Shown here in pieces: positions 20,099 through 29,002 of a stretch of DNA of 64,000 bases. The position numbers and the translations under genes are program-made. Origin of the DNA: Planctomycetota bacterium (GTDB taxonomy: Bacteria; Planctomycetota; J058; JAJDCQ01). Under the pieces are notes generated by a model. The model ran no database searches and was not told where the DNA came from. It saw nothing but the letters and a program-made list of their open reading frames with translations. Positions within the stretch are counted from its first letter, which is position 1; each line of letters starts with the position of its first letter. Location of the stretch: positions 1 to 64,000 of the forward strand of contig JAJDCQ010000216.1 in assembly GCA_029260755.1 (NCBI GenBank). The letters run 5' to 3'.

Positions 20099-21235
20099 TC
20101 AGGCGGGCGCGCCCGGCGGGTCGGAGGGATCGAGCGACGCGTCGGACGCGTCCGACGCGGACGAATCCTCCACCTCGGGCGGCACGAGGTCGTCGTAGGC
20201 CGCGCCGACGACCCGGCGGGCGAGGTGGCGCCGCAGGATCTTCAAGGCCACCTCGAGGTCGTCGGGGAGCGGCGCCTCGACCGTCACCCGCTCGTCCGCG
20301 GCGGCGCCCGGCGGCCGGAACGTCGCGCCGATCGCGTGGAGCGGCAGCCGGGCGAGGAACGGCTTCTCGCCGGCGCCGCGCTTCCGCTTGTAGCGCGGCT
20401 TCAGCTTGCTCAGGTAGAGCGGCTCGTCGCTGCCGTACATCGGGTCGATCGCGAGCGGGTGGCCGAGGTGGCGCATGTGGAGCCGGATCTGGTGCTGCCG
20501 CCCGGTCCGCGGCCGCACCTCGACCCAGGCGAAGCCGCGGAACCGCTCGAGCACCGTGAAGTGGCTGACGGCCGCCTTGCCGCCCTCGCCGACGGTCGCC
20601 TTCTCGCGGCGCTTGTTGATCTCCAGGATCGGCGCGTCGACCTCGCCCTCGTCCTCGTCGGGCTCTCCGCCGACGAGGCAGACGTAGCGCTTCTCGATCG
20701 TCCGCTCCATGAACTGGTCGGTCAGCTCGCGCATCGCGCCGCGGTCCTTGGCGACGATCAGCACGCCCGAGGCGTCGCGGTCGATCCGGTGGACGAGCCG
20801 CGGCTTCACCGTCCGGCCCGGCTCGCGGAACGGCGACCGCTCGTGGAGGTGGCTCTCGATCGCGGCGAGGAAGCGCGCCTCGAGGTCGGTCCGGGTCGGC
20901 AGCACCGGCAGCCCGGTCGGCTTGTCGACGACGAGGCAGCGGGCGTCCTCGTGGAGGATCGTGACGGTGTCGGCCGCCTCGCGCTTCGCGGCCGACGCCT
21001 CGACCTCGCCGCCGCCCTCGCGGAGCTCGATCACGTCGCCGGGCTCGAGCTCGTCGCCGGGCCGGGCGCCCCGGCCGTTGATCGTGACGAGGCCGGTCTG
21101 GATCGCCTGGCGGAGGCGCTTCACCTTCTGCTCGGCGATCCGGGTGCAGAGGAGGTCGAACAGGGTCCGCCCCTCCTCGTCGTTCTCGACGTGGTGGGTG
21201 TAGATCACGTCTCCCGGCGCGGCGCGCCTCTTCAC
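20099..21235 (-). CDS. RluA/RluD-family RNA pseudouridine synthase
   Basis: 378 aa. Isomerises uridine to pseudouridine in structured RNA, most likely 23S rRNA. GTG 21235 has GGAGG 7 nt upstream and overlaps the stop of the methyltransferase gene (GTGA); longer in-frame extensions run through that gene. N-terminal S4 RNA-binding domain (about 15-75: TLFDLLCTRI, QTGLVTINGR), then the catalytic domain with RLVHRIDRDASGVLIVAKD, whose second Asp is the catalytic residue (the usual H-R-L-D reads H-R-I-D). Later: EKRYVCLV, RPRTGRQHQIRLHM and IDPMYG. An acidic Ser/Asp tail ends the protein. Coupling to a SpoU methyltransferase suggests a common rRNA or tRNA modification role. Confidence 0.93.
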   Translation of the reverse strand: MKRRAAPGDVIYTHHVENDEEGRTLFDLLCTRIAEQKVKRLRQAIQTGLVTINGRGARPGDELEPGDVIELREGGGEVEASAAKREAADTVTILHEDARCLVVDKPTGLPVLPTRTDLEARFLAAIESHLHERSPFREPGRTVKPRLVHRIDRDASGVLIVAKDRGAMRELTDQFMERTIEKRYVCLVGGEPDEDEGEVDAPILEINKRREKATVGEGGKAAVSHFTVLERFRGFAWVEVRPRTGRQHQIRLHMRHLGHPLAIDPMYGSDEPLYLSKLKPRYKRKRGAGEKPFLARLPLHAIGATFRPPGAAADERVTVEAPLPDDLEVALKILRRHLARRVVGAAYDDLVPPEVEDSSASDASDASLDPSDPPGAPA

Positions 21236-22056
21236 GGCTCGACCTCCCCCTGGGGGGCCGCGGTCGCCGATCGCCACGCGTGGGCGAGGACGGCGAAGGC
21301 CGCGGCGGCGTTGAGCGACTCGACGCCTTCGGCGGTCGCGATCGTGACGGCGCGCTCGCAGCGCGCCGCCTCCGAGGCCTCGAGGCCGTGGGCCTCGGAG
21401 CCGATCAGGATGGCCGCGCGCTCGGGCCAGGCGGCTCGCTCGGGCGGCTCGCCTCCGCTCGCGACGGCGGCGACGAGCTCGACGCCCGCCGCCGAGGCCG
21501 CCGCGGCGAGCTCGTCGACGCTCTCGACGCGCGCGATCGGGAAGCGGGCGACCGCGCCGGCCGTCGCCCGGACGACCTTCGGGCCGAACGGATCGCAGCT
21601 CCCCTTGACGACGACGAGCCCGGCGAGGCCGAACGCGCGCGCGGTCCGGATCACGCTGCCGAGGTTGCCGGGGTCGGAGAGGCGGACGACGACGGCGAGC
21701 GCGCCGCGTCGGGCGTGGCCGATCGCCTCGAGGAGCGCGGCGAGCTCGGCCGGTCGCTCGCGGGCGACGGCGAGGATCCCGGCCGGGTGCTCGGTCGCGG
21801 CGACGCGCTCGAACGCGCGCTGGGCGAGGTGGTAGACGGTCGCGCCGCGCTCGCGGGCGGCGGCGAGGGCGCGGCCGACGGCGCCGTCCTCGCTCCCCTC
21901 TCGCGCGAGGACGAACTCGACCGGGCCGGCCTGCAGGGCCGCCTCGACCGAGCGGGCGCCTTCGAGGATGTACATCCCATCGATGCGCCGGCCCGCGGCG
22001 AGCTTGGCGGCGAGCTGGACCTTGGGGTTCTGGGGGCTCTCGATCGATGGAACCAT
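21232..22056 (-). CDS. TrmH/SpoU family RNA 2'-O-methyltransferase
   Basis: 274 aa from ATG 22056. SAM-dependent methyltransferase with the trefoil-knot SPOUT fold. All three SpoU motifs are seen: motif 1 SDPGNLGSVIRTARAFG, motif 2 AAILIGSEAHGL, motif 3 VESLNAAAAFAVLAH. The N-terminal ~90 residues (IESPQNPKVQLAAKL..., ILEGARSVEAAL) form the substrate-binding domain typical of RlmB-like 23S rRNA enzymes. Which nucleotide is modified cannot be told. Translationally coupled to the pseudouridine synthase. The start lies immediately inside the divergent intergenic region shared with the PilZ-like gene. Confidence 0.92.
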   Translation of the reverse strand: MVPSIESPQNPKVQLAAKLAAGRRIDGMYILEGARSVEAALQAGPVEFVLAREGSEDGAVGRALAAARERGATVYHLAQRAFERVAATEHPAGILAVARERPAELAALLEAIGHARRGALAVVVRLSDPGNLGSVIRTARAFGLAGLVVVKGSCDPFGPKVVRATAGAVARFPIARVESVDELAAAASAAGVELVAAVASGGEPPERAAWPERAAILIGSEAHGLEASEAARCERAVTIATAEGVESLNAAAAFAVLAHAWRSATAAPQGEVEP

Positions 22057-22287
22057 GCGGCTTCGGGAGTTGGGGTGATGGTCGGGGGCGCGCAGCGCGC
22101 CGCGCCACGATACCAGGACGCGGGAATCGATGGAACGGCCCCGCCCCGGCGGGCGTCGAAGGGGTGAAGCGCCCGTCAACGGAAGATGACGCTTCGATGA
22201 CTCCCGATCCTGGGAGACTGGTATGTTGCGATTCGGCCCTGGACTTGCAATAGAGCGAGTTGGTTGGGAGTCGACATAGGGACTGAC

Positions 22288-22974
22288 ATGATCTGGACAC
22301 GTTCCGTTTCTGATTCGTCCCGCGCGGGAGAGACCGGGCAGAAGAGCAAGGGGCACCTCGGTTGCCGGTGCCAGTTCTGCGAGCGGAAGGTCGTCGTGCC
22401 GGCGGACCTCGCCGGACGACGCACGCTCTGCCCCTCGTGCGGAAACGTGGTGCGGGTACCGATCCCGCGCCTCAACGCCGATGGCACGCCCGTGAAGGTC
22501 GCGGGGAAGCCGAAGACCTCGCCCGAGCGGCCGGCGGCCGCGATCCCCGAGACGCACGAGGGGACCGGCGCGTGGCCGACGATCGATCGACGCAAGCTCG
22601 ATCGCTTCGAGGTCCGCGACGCCCGGGCGCGCGTCAACGCGCCGCCCGAGCTCGCCCAGGTCGATCTGCTCGTCGAGGAGATCGGCGGCGGCGGCTTCCG
22701 CGTCGGGATCGACGAGGAGAACACCGACGCGGCGACCATCGCCGCCCTCCGCGAGCGCCTTCGCTGCGGCAAGCGGGTCACCCTCAAGCTCGATCTGCCG
22801 GCCTTCAGCGACGAGCTGCTGCTCGACGCCGAGGTCGTCCGGACCGAGGTGGGGCGGCGCGGCTTCGTCGCGGCGCTTCGCTACCTCACGATCCCGCAGA
22901 ACACGCGCCGTCGCCTCGAAGCGCTCGTGAAGAGCCGCGTCCTGCGCGATCTCCCCCGGCATCGCGGCTTCTAG
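22288..22974 (+). CDS. Zinc-ribbon plus PilZ-like domain protein
   Basis: 228 aa from ATG 22288 (TTG 22264 would add eight residues). An N-terminal zinc ribbon at about residues 26-56 holds C-x-C-x2-C and a later C-P-S-C, followed by VVRVP. The C-terminal part (about 100-220) has a PilZ layout: a basic R-x3-R (RKLDR) and a strand-turn VEEIGGGGFRV where cyclic-di-GMP binders usually have D/N-x-S-x2-G. The second motif is degenerate, so nucleotide binding is doubtful. The ribbon resembles the one in the 54440-54883 protein. Cytoplasmic; divergent from the methyltransferase gene. Confidence 0.72.
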   Translation: MIWTRSVSDSSRAGETGQKSKGHLGCRCQFCERKVVVPADLAGRRTLCPSCGNVVRVPIPRLNADGTPVKVAGKPKTSPERPAAAIPETHEGTGAWPTIDRRKLDRFEVRDARARVNAPPELAQVDLLVEEIGGGGFRVGIDEENTDAATIAALRERLRCGKRVTLKLDLPAFSDELLLDAEVVRTEVGRRGFVAALRYLTIPQNTRRRLEALVKSRVLRDLPRHRGF

Positions 22975-23004
22975 CCCGTCTCTTCGCCCTCTCGGGCGTC
23001 GGCG

Positions 23005-23661
23005 CTACCGCGCGTCGGGGTCGACCTCCGGGTCGAGCTCGAACGCGCGGGCGCAGGCGTTGAGCGCCCGGACTCCGCCGGCGAGCGCGATGATCTCGGC
23101 GATCGCCACCGCGTCGAGCCCCTCCCGCCGGAAGGCGGCCGACTCCGCGCTCGTCAGCGGGTAGGGGTCGGGCGCCGGCTCCGCGTCGCTCCCCTCCGCC
23201 TCCGCCTTCACGTCCTTCTTGCGCGCCGCCTTCTTCCGGCTCGCCGGCGTCTCCTCGTCGGCGGCCGCCTCGCCGGCGGCGATCCGGCGAGCGAAGGCGA
23301 TCAGGCGCCGCGTCCGATCGGGGAGGAGCGGGCTGACGCCATCGCGGGCGATCGCGTCGACGATCTCGGCGTCGACGCCGGTCGCGACGAGCGAGTGGCG
23401 GTGGAACTCGCGGAAGTAGCGGCTTCCGTCGGGGCCGCTCTCGATCGCGAGGGCGATCAGCTCCTTGGTCGTGCGGGGCACCTGGCCCTCGAGGATCAGG
23501 GACTGGTAGAGCGCCCACACCCCGCGCAGGACCGACGGATTCCGCCCGAACACCCGGAAGAACCGGGGGACCCGGGTCAGGATGAGCTCGCGGCGGACGT
23601 CGTGGAAGATCTGCCGGACCTCCCCCGACGCCATCTCCTCGCTGATCGCGTCGAAGCGCAC
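23005..23661 (-). CDS. Carboxymuconolactone decarboxylase/AhpD-like protein lacking redox cysteines
   Basis: 218 aa from GTG 23661, the first start after a good promoter (-10 at 23713-23708). Helical AhpD/CMD fold: VWALYQSLILEGQVPRTTKELIALAI, REFHRHSLVATGVDAEIVDAI and a C-terminal copy DAVAIAEIIALAGGVRALNACARAF. The active-site C-x-x-C-x3-H of peroxidase members is absent: the place is taken by YFREFHRH, keeping Glu and His only. A Lys/Glu/Ala-rich insertion (about 130-165) interrupts the fold. It resembles the 'uncharacterised peroxidase-related' branch but is unlikely to act as a thiol peroxidase. The start is somewhat uncertain (ATG 23631 is also possible). Confidence 0.75.
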   Translation of the reverse strand: MRFDAISEEMASGEVRQIFHDVRRELILTRVPRFFRVFGRNPSVLRGVWALYQSLILEGQVPRTTKELIALAIESGPDGSRYFREFHRHSLVATGVDAEIVDAIARDGVSPLLPDRTRRLIAFARRIAAGEAAADEETPASRKKAARKKDVKAEAEGSDAEPAPDPYPLTSAESAAFRREGLDAVAIAEIIALAGGVRALNACARAFELDPEVDPDAR

Positions 23662-23707
23662 GACGTAGCTCGCCTCCGCCAGGGACTTTCGGTTCGAAAG
23701 CCGAAGG

Positions 23708-23737
23708 ATTATAAGGGCGCTGTCACCGGTCTCGCAA
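23708..23737 (-). promoter_or_regulatory. Promoter of the CMD-like gene
   Basis: Minus strand TTGCGA (23737-23732), 18 bp, TATAAT (23713-23708). The 5' leader then contains a small inverted repeat CTTTCG/CGAAAG near 23686-23700. Confidence 0.6.
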
Positions 23738-23856
23738 CGTGACGTGGGTCGCGTCCCCCCACCTCCTACCGGTTGGGGGGCCCCGGTCGCGGGCGGCGCG
23801 CGCAAAGCCCGTCCAGAGAAACCCGAATCGAGCCCGGTCCCGGGCTGTCCCGAGGA

Positions 23857-24468
23857 ATGGTGGACGACGAGTCGCGGCGCGACCAGGTCGACCGAGTCGG
23901 CCCCTCCGAAGAGGAGGCTGATCTCATCGAACGCGCCGTGGCTGGCGACGGGGAGGCGTTCTGCGTGCTCGCCGAGCGCCATCGCCGGCGGGTGTTCGCG
24001 GCCGCCTTCCACATCCTCCGCGACGAGGACGAGGCGCTCGACGTGAGCCAGGACGCGCTCCTCAAGGCCTACCGCAAGCTCGACACGTTCGAGGGGCGGA
24101 GCTCGTTCGGCACCTGGGTCGCCCGGATCGCGACCAACACGGCGCTGAACCGGGCGAAGCAGCGCAAGCGCCAGCGCGAGCGGACGGGCGCCGAGCTGCC
24201 CGACGGCGACATCCTCGCCGACGCGAAGGCGCGGGGTCCCGTGAAGGGGGCGATCGACGCGGAGCTCATGGATGACCTCCGCGTCGCGGTCGAGCAGCTC
24301 CCGCCCGAGCAGCGGGCGGCGCTGCTGCTGTGCGACGTCGAGGGGCGCTCCTACGCCGAGATCGCGGACATCCTCGGCTGTCCCAAGGGGACGGTCATGA
24401 GCCGGATCCACTACGCCCGGACCAAGCTCCGCGGGTTGCTCTCCGCCCACGCGGAGAAGCGGTCATGA
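23857..24468 (+). CDS. ECF-type RNA polymerase sigma factor (sigma-70 family)
   Basis: 203 aa, starting at ATG 23857 (or GTG 23860, better spaced from GAGGA). Region 2 (about 25-95) contains DEDEALDVSQDALLKAYRKL and RSSFGTWVARIATNTALN for -10 recognition and core binding. Region 4 (about 140-195) contains LPPEQRAALLLCDVEGRSY and the helix-turn-helix EIADILGCPKGTVMSRI for -35 binding. No sigma 1.1 or 3 domain, so an extracytoplasmic-function factor. It overlaps the downstream anti-sigma gene by ATGA, the usual arrangement by which such a factor is held inactive at the membrane. Confidence 0.95.
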   Translation: MVDDESRRDQVDRVGPSEEEADLIERAVAGDGEAFCVLAERHRRRVFAAAFHILRDEDEALDVSQDALLKAYRKLDTFEGRSSFGTWVARIATNTALNRAKQRKRQRERTGAELPDGDILADAKARGPVKGAIDAELMDDLRVAVEQLPPEQRAALLLCDVEGRSYAEIADILGCPKGTVMSRIHYARTKLRGLLSAHAEKRS

Positions 24469-27161
24469 CGCTGCTCTCCTGCGAGCCCTTCCGCAGCTCT
24501 CTCGACGCCTACGCCGACGGCGAGCTGCACGGCGAGGAACGCACGCTCCTCGAGGCGCACCTCGCGCGCTGCGCCGCGTGCGCCGGCGACGTCGCCGCCG
24601 CGAAGGCGCTCAAGCCGGCGCTCGCGCACGCCGCCGCCGTCCCGACCGTCTCGCCCGATCGCTGGAGCGCGCTCGCGGCGTCGCTCCGGGCGAGCGTGGC
24701 GGCCGAGTCGGCGCCCGGCGGCGCGGCGGCTGCGATCGACGCGGGCGCCCCCGCGGCGCCGCTCACCCGGGCGCCCCGGACCGGCCTCGGCCCGATCGTC
24801 GTCCCGATCGCGCGGCCCGTTCGCCCCGACGTCGACCGCGACGTCGACCGCGACCGCGACGTCGACCGCGGCGTCGACCGCGGCGCCGGGCGCGGCGCCG
24901 AGCCGTGGCGCGCCCGCGCCTCGGCGGCCGGGACCAGCATCGGCGTCGCGGCGGCCGCCGCGGTCGCCGTCTTCGCCGTCCTCGTCGACCGGCTGCCCGG
25001 CGTCGGCAGCCCGTCGGTGGCGATCGCCGAGGCGATCGCGCCGTTCGTCGACGCGCCCGCCGCGCCGATCGTCGTTCCGAGTCGCCTCTCGGGCGAGCCC
25101 GCGAGCGCGTCGGCCGTGGCCGGGCACGTCGGGCTCTCCGCGACCGCTCGCGATCGCCTCGTCCGCGACGGCGTGCTCGTGCAGACGAGCGGCCGGGATG
25201 ACGACCGATCGGCGTCCGGGCTCCTCGCCGAGCTCACGCGCGATGCCCGCGACGGCGGCCCCGCGCCGCTCGTGACCGCCGATCTCGCGCTCCACGCCTA
25301 CGGCGCGAGCGTCGCGGCGCTCGAGGAGGCGATCGAGCGCGACGCTCTCGTGCCGGCCGTCGCCGCGCTCACCGACGCGCTCTGCCGCGACGCGATCGAC
25401 CTCCGGATCCGCGCGATCCGGACCGACCGGCCGCAGACCGCCCACGCCCTCGACGGCGTGATCGCGCACGTCGGGACGGCCGCGGCCCTCGCCGGGCGGG
25501 ACGGCGTCCCAGGGCTCGAGCGGCGCATCGTCCGGACGCTCCCGACGCCGGTCCGCGACGCGGTCGTCCGGGAGGTGGCGCTCATTCTCTCCGCCGATGC
25601 GACGGCCGCGTGGTCGACCGTCCGCGGCGACGACGAGGACTACAGCCTCTACGCGCCGAGCGGACGATACCGCGACGGCGATGCGCTCGCGCGCCACTAC
25701 CGCGCGGTCGTCTTCCTCACCCGCGCGCCGATCGGGCCGATCGGCGGGACCCCGAGCGCGGCGCGCGCGCCGATCCGGCGCGACGCGGGCGACGGCCGAT
25801 GGCTCGCCGCGCCGCGGCGGCTCGATCGTCGGGAGCGGACGCGCGCGGCCGCGGCGCTCGCCTTCTGCGTCCTCCGGGCTCGTGGGCCCGTGGACGGCGG
25901 CGAGGGCAACGTCGGGCTCGAGGCGTGGCACGAGCTCGCCGCGACGGTCTCGCTCCTGTTCGGCGCCCCCGACGCGGCGAGCGCGGCCGATGTCCACGCG
26001 GCCCTCCGCGAGACCTGGGGCGACCACTTCCAGCTCGCCGATCTCGAGGACGGCGAGGCCGTCGATCGCCTCGGCGAGGCGCTCCGCGGGATGCCCCGGG
26101 ATCGGGAGGCGATCCTCCCGCCCGACACCCATCTCCTGCCGCCGACGCGGCCGCCCGAGGTCGCGGTCCTCCTCGGGACGACCTGGCCGGACGTCGGCAC
26201 CCGCGAGCGCCCGCGGCTCCGCCCGCGCGGCCTCGACGTCCTCGCCGCGTGCGGCGTCGCCCCGGCCCGCGCGCTCCTGCTCGGCGACCCGGCGCGGACG
26301 CCGCCGGCGCGCCTCGAGGCCGTCCTCGACCGGCTCGGCGAGCGACTCCGGCCGGTCCTGCGCGGCGAGCGCACCGCCGGCCCGGTCGAGCCGCTCGTCT
26401 GGGCGCGGCTTCGGGCGATCACCGCGATCGCGGGCGCGACGCCCGAGACGACCGGCGTCGCCGGCCCGCGCCCCGCCGCGCTCGCCTCGGACGCCGGGGT
26501 CCGCCGCGGCGTCGAGGTCGGCCTCGCCGCCCTCGTCCCGCCGGCGCCGGCGCGCCCCGACCGGGATCGCCTCGCCCGCCTCGCCCGCCTCGACGCGTCG
26601 CCCGGCGCGGCGGGGACGATGCTGGTCGAGCCGCACCCGCAGGCCTACCACGTCCTCGCCGACGCCCTCGCCCGGGCCGTCGTCGGGCTCGAGCGCGCCT
26701 GGGGCCCCGACGGCGGCGGTCCGACCGGCGCCGCCGCCCTGGCCGGCGCCCGGGCGACCGCCCGCTGGCTCGAGGCGCTCCGCGATGCTTCGCGGGAGCA
26801 GCTCGGCGGCGAGGCCGCGTCGGCCGAGGCGCGCGCGCGGCTCGCGCGGACGCCCGCGCTCCTCGACGCGCTCGGGCTCGGGCCGGCCGCCGTCGTCGAC
26901 GACATCCACACGCTGCGTCACGGCCCCGGCGTCCCGCCGACGATCACCCACCGCGGCACGACCGGCTGGGCGCGCGTCACCCTCGCTCTCGAGGTCGCGA
27001 CCCGGGCCGGGTCGCGCCACGTGATCGCCGCCGGACCGGCGCTGCTGTACCACGAGACGACGGCGCGCCGTCGCCTCACCGACGAGAGCTGGCGCGCGCT
27101 GGGTCCCCGGCGACCCGGCCGACCGGCGTTCGCCTCGAGCTACACGGAGTCGCTGCGATGA
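24465..27161 (+). CDS. Anti-sigma factor fused to a DUF3160-like extracytoplasmic domain
   Basis: 898 aa, ATG 24465 overlapping the sigma stop. Residues 1-60 carry a zinc-binding anti-sigma signature: Cys6, then H32-x3-C36-x2-C39, which captures the ECF factor. A low-complexity Asp-Val-Asp-Arg stretch (about 120-145) and one transmembrane helix (about 152-178) follow. The ~700-residue outer part resembles DUF3160: VTADLALHAYGASVAALEEAI, DEDYSLYAPSGRY, VEPHPQAYHVLADALA, VVDDIHTLRHG and HVIAAGPALLYHE. Canonical anti-sigma factors are 200-300 aa, so the sensor domain here is exceptional. It is followed by three lipoprotein genes, the first with ATGA overlap. Assignment of the DUF3160 part is by motif memory, moderate. 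Confidence 0.8.
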   Translation: MTLLSCEPFRSSLDAYADGELHGEERTLLEAHLARCAACAGDVAAAKALKPALAHAAAVPTVSPDRWSALAASLRASVAAESAPGGAAAAIDAGAPAAPLTRAPRTGLGPIVVPIARPVRPDVDRDVDRDRDVDRGVDRGAGRGAEPWRARASAAGTSIGVAAAAAVAVFAVLVDRLPGVGSPSVAIAEAIAPFVDAPAAPIVVPSRLSGEPASASAVAGHVGLSATARDRLVRDGVLVQTSGRDDDRSASGLLAELTRDARDGGPAPLVTADLALHAYGASVAALEEAIERDALVPAVAALTDALCRDAIDLRIRAIRTDRPQTAHALDGVIAHVGTAAALAGRDGVPGLERRIVRTLPTPVRDAVVREVALILSADATAAWSTVRGDDEDYSLYAPSGRYRDGDALARHYRAVVFLTRAPIGPIGGTPSAARAPIRRDAGDGRWLAAPRRLDRRERTRAAAALAFCVLRARGPVDGGEGNVGLEAWHELAATVSLLFGAPDAASAADVHAALRETWGDHFQLADLEDGEAVDRLGEALRGMPRDREAILPPDTHLLPPTRPPEVAVLLGTTWPDVGTRERPRLRPRGLDVLAACGVAPARALLLGDPARTPPARLEAVLDRLGERLRPVLRGERTAGPVEPLVWARLRAITAIAGATPETTGVAGPRPAALASDAGVRRGVEVGLAALVPPAPARPDRDRLARLARLDASPGAAGTMLVEPHPQAYHVLADALARAVVGLERAWGPDGGGPTGAAALAGARATARWLEALRDASREQLGGEAASAEARARLARTPALLDALGLGPAAVVDDIHTLRHGPGVPPTITHRGTTGWARVTLALEVATRAGSRHVIAAGPALLYHETTARRRLTDESWRALGPRRPGRPAFASSYTESLR
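24828..24881 (+). repeat. In-frame 12-bp tandem repeat inside the anti-sigma gene
   Basis: GACGTCGACCGC occurs at 24828, 24840 and 24858, with a half unit at 24852 and a variant (GGCGTCGACCGC) at 24870. It encodes the Asp-Val-Asp-Arg linker next to the membrane helix and could change length by slippage without breaking the frame. Confidence 0.8.
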
Positions 27162-28129
27162 CCACCGCCCCCGCCCTCCTGGCCTCGGTCGCGAGCGTCG
27201 CGCTCCTCGCATCGGGATGCGCCGGCTTCCGGAGCTCGTGCGAGCCGCCTCCCTCGATCGAGGAGTGGGTGCCGAGCCTGGATCGGGCGGTCGCCGCGGC
27301 CGACGACCGTCGGATCGCCCGAGCCCTCGATGCGACCCAGGCGGTCGGCGGGGACCCGGACGCCCTCCTGGTCGTGGAGATCGCCGACAGCGACGACGAG
27401 CTCGTCGCGGCCCGCTGGGGCCGGCTGCTCGCCTGCGGCGCGCCCCAGCACAAGCGGTTCGTTCCGGTCTCGGCGGAGGAGCTCCAGCGGTTCGCCCCGG
27501 GACACGCGTCGGTCCGGACGCTCGATCCGGCCGCCTCGCTGCCAGGTCCGGCCGCGCCGGGGGCGGCCCTCGCCCTTCGCCGTCACGCGGCGAGCCTCGG
27601 ATGCGGACGGGTGCTGCTGTTCGACTCGGGCTGGGGACTCGAATGGCAGGACACGACGTGGCTCGGCCTCCTCTACCCGACGCTGCTCGGGCTCGCCCTC
27701 CCCGGCGAGGAGCACCGGGTCCAGATCGAGGTCGCCGCCCTGGTCCTCGACGTCCGGACCGGTGCGTTCCTCTGGGAGGGGACTCCCGTCACGATCGCCA
27801 GCCGGAGGCAGCGGGCGAGCCCGCTGCGCTCGAACGAGGCAGTGTTCGCCGAGCTCACCGCCGCGGCGCGCCTCGAATACATCGGCGCGCTCGGCGCGTG
27901 GCTCGGCGGCGAGGGGCGCGCGGTCCGCTCGACCGCCCTCGCCCGGGCGGATCCGCCCGCGGTGACCTCGGCGGCAGCGGCGGCGCCACCGCGCGACCGG
28001 CCGCTGTCGCCGCCCGAGCGTGCCGAGGGCTGGGCGTCGCGCCGTCTGCTGCAGCGGGTCGAGGACGCCGCGCTGCGCGACCTCGGTCGAGCGCTCGGCG
28101 GGCGGCCCGATGCCGAGGGAGGAGAGTGA
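27158..28129 (+). CDS. Lipoprotein in the ECF sigma operon (unknown function)
   Basis: 323 aa, ATG 27158 overlapping the previous stop (ATGA). An N-terminal signal peptide ends in the lipobox LLASGC (Cys21), so it is lipid-anchored in the envelope. The mature part has alternating strands and helices: DALLVVEIADSDDE, GRVLLFDSGWGLEWQD and VQIEVAALVLDVRTGAFLWEG. This layout is common in lipoproteins that bind other envelope proteins. The C-terminal third is Ala/Arg-rich and probably helical. No enzyme motif. Its position directly after the anti-sigma/DUF3160 gene suggests it is a partner or output of that signalling system. Confidence 0.75.
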   Translation: MTTAPALLASVASVALLASGCAGFRSSCEPPPSIEEWVPSLDRAVAAADDRRIARALDATQAVGGDPDALLVVEIADSDDELVAARWGRLLACGAPQHKRFVPVSAEELQRFAPGHASVRTLDPAASLPGPAAPGAALALRRHAASLGCGRVLLFDSGWGLEWQDTTWLGLLYPTLLGLALPGEEHRVQIEVAALVLDVRTGAFLWEGTPVTIASRRQRASPLRSNEAVFAELTAAARLEYIGALGAWLGGEGRAVRSTALARADPPAVTSAAAAAPPRDRPLSPPERAEGWASRRLLQRVEDAALRDLGRALGGRPDAEGGE

Positions 28130-28914
28130 TGATCGTGCGAACCGTTGCGCGCCACCCGTTCGGGATCGCCCTCGTCTTCGCCGCGGCCCTGCAGGTCGCG
28201 GCGTCGGGCTGCGCGTCCGCCCCGAGGTACGAGGCGGGCGTCGATCGAGGCGGCGGCGGCGACACGGAGCATGGGCCCGAGGGCGGCGGGAGCGACGGCG
28301 GCGAGAGCGATGGCGGCGCCCTGACCACGGGCGAAGGGGACACCGCACCGCTCGAGGGCGAGGGCGGCGAGGCCACCGGCGGAGGCGAGCCGCCCGACCC
28401 GCTCGCCGGCGGTCCCTACGCGCGGCGGCCCGAGACGCGCGCCCCGGACGCGGGCGGCGTGCCCGCGCGGGTGATCCTCCCCCCGGTCGCCGAGCTTCGT
28501 GCGCGCGCCCGCCCGTCGGAGCCGCTGACCGTTCCGTGTCGGCTCGGCGCGGCGTTCGTCGAGGGCGAGCGCCTGGTCGCCGCGCCCGAACGCCTCGCGG
28601 CGCTTCGCCGCGCCCTCGCGGGCGACGACCTCGTCGCGGCCGTCACCCCGCTCGCCCTCCCCGCCCGCGAGCGGCCGTGGACGCTCGACGCGCTCGCGGC
28701 CGAGGCGGCCGGCCAGGGTCTCGATGCGCTGGTGCTGATCGTCACGCGCTCCGCCGATGGCGTCGCGATCGTCCTCGACGAGCGCGACGTCGTGAGCGTG
28801 GTGGAGCTCCGAGCGGCGGACGGCTCCGCGGCGGCGCCGTCCGCGACGCCGGGGCGATCGCCGATCGGAGGCCACCTCGCGAACCGCGCGGCCGCCGGCG
28901 TCGATCGCCGCTAG
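28129..28914 (+). CDS. Lipoprotein in the ECF sigma operon (paralogue of the next gene)
   Basis: 261 aa, ATG 28129 sharing one base with the previous stop and preceded by GGAGGAG. Signal peptide with lipobox VAASGC, then a Gly/Asp/Glu-rich disordered segment (about 35-100) and a compact domain containing PYARRPETR, LPPVAELRARAR, GAAFVEGERLV, GDDLVAAVTPLALP and GLDALVLIVTR. The same order of segments, including PYAR-x-PET and a D-x-L-V-A-x-V/L-x-x-L-x-L-P block, recurs in the following lipoprotein, so the two arose by duplication. Function unknown; exported and lipid-anchored. Confidence 0.75.
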   Translation: MIVRTVARHPFGIALVFAAALQVAASGCASAPRYEAGVDRGGGGDTEHGPEGGGSDGGESDGGALTTGEGDTAPLEGEGGEATGGGEPPDPLAGGPYARRPETRAPDAGGVPARVILPPVAELRARARPSEPLTVPCRLGAAFVEGERLVAAPERLAALRRALAGDDLVAAVTPLALPARERPWTLDALAAEAAGQGLDALVLIVTRSADGVAIVLDERDVVSVVELRAADGSAAAPSATPGRSPIGGHLANRAAAGVDRR

Positions 28915-29002
28915 CGAGAGAGAGAACGCGTGACGATGTCGTGACTTTCGGCAGGCAGAGTCCTCCAAGCAGGAACGAACCCGAGCCCTCGAGACCGCCC
29001 CG

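Noticed and set aside
21236..22300. N-terminal extension of the pseudouridine synthase through the methyltransferase gene
   Set aside because: The extension is Arg-rich antisense-type sequence in another frame of the methyltransferase; GTG 21235 with a ribosome binding site fits the S4 domain start.
23755..23780. CCCCCCA/TGGGGGG inverted repeat as a terminator
   Set aside because: Only a 7-bp stem with a 12-nt loop, no T-tract, and located upstream of the sigma gene rather than after a gene.
24828..24881. The GACGTCGACCGC repeats as a CRISPR array or regulatory repeat
   Set aside because: Units are contiguous, in frame, without spacers, and encode a low-complexity linker.
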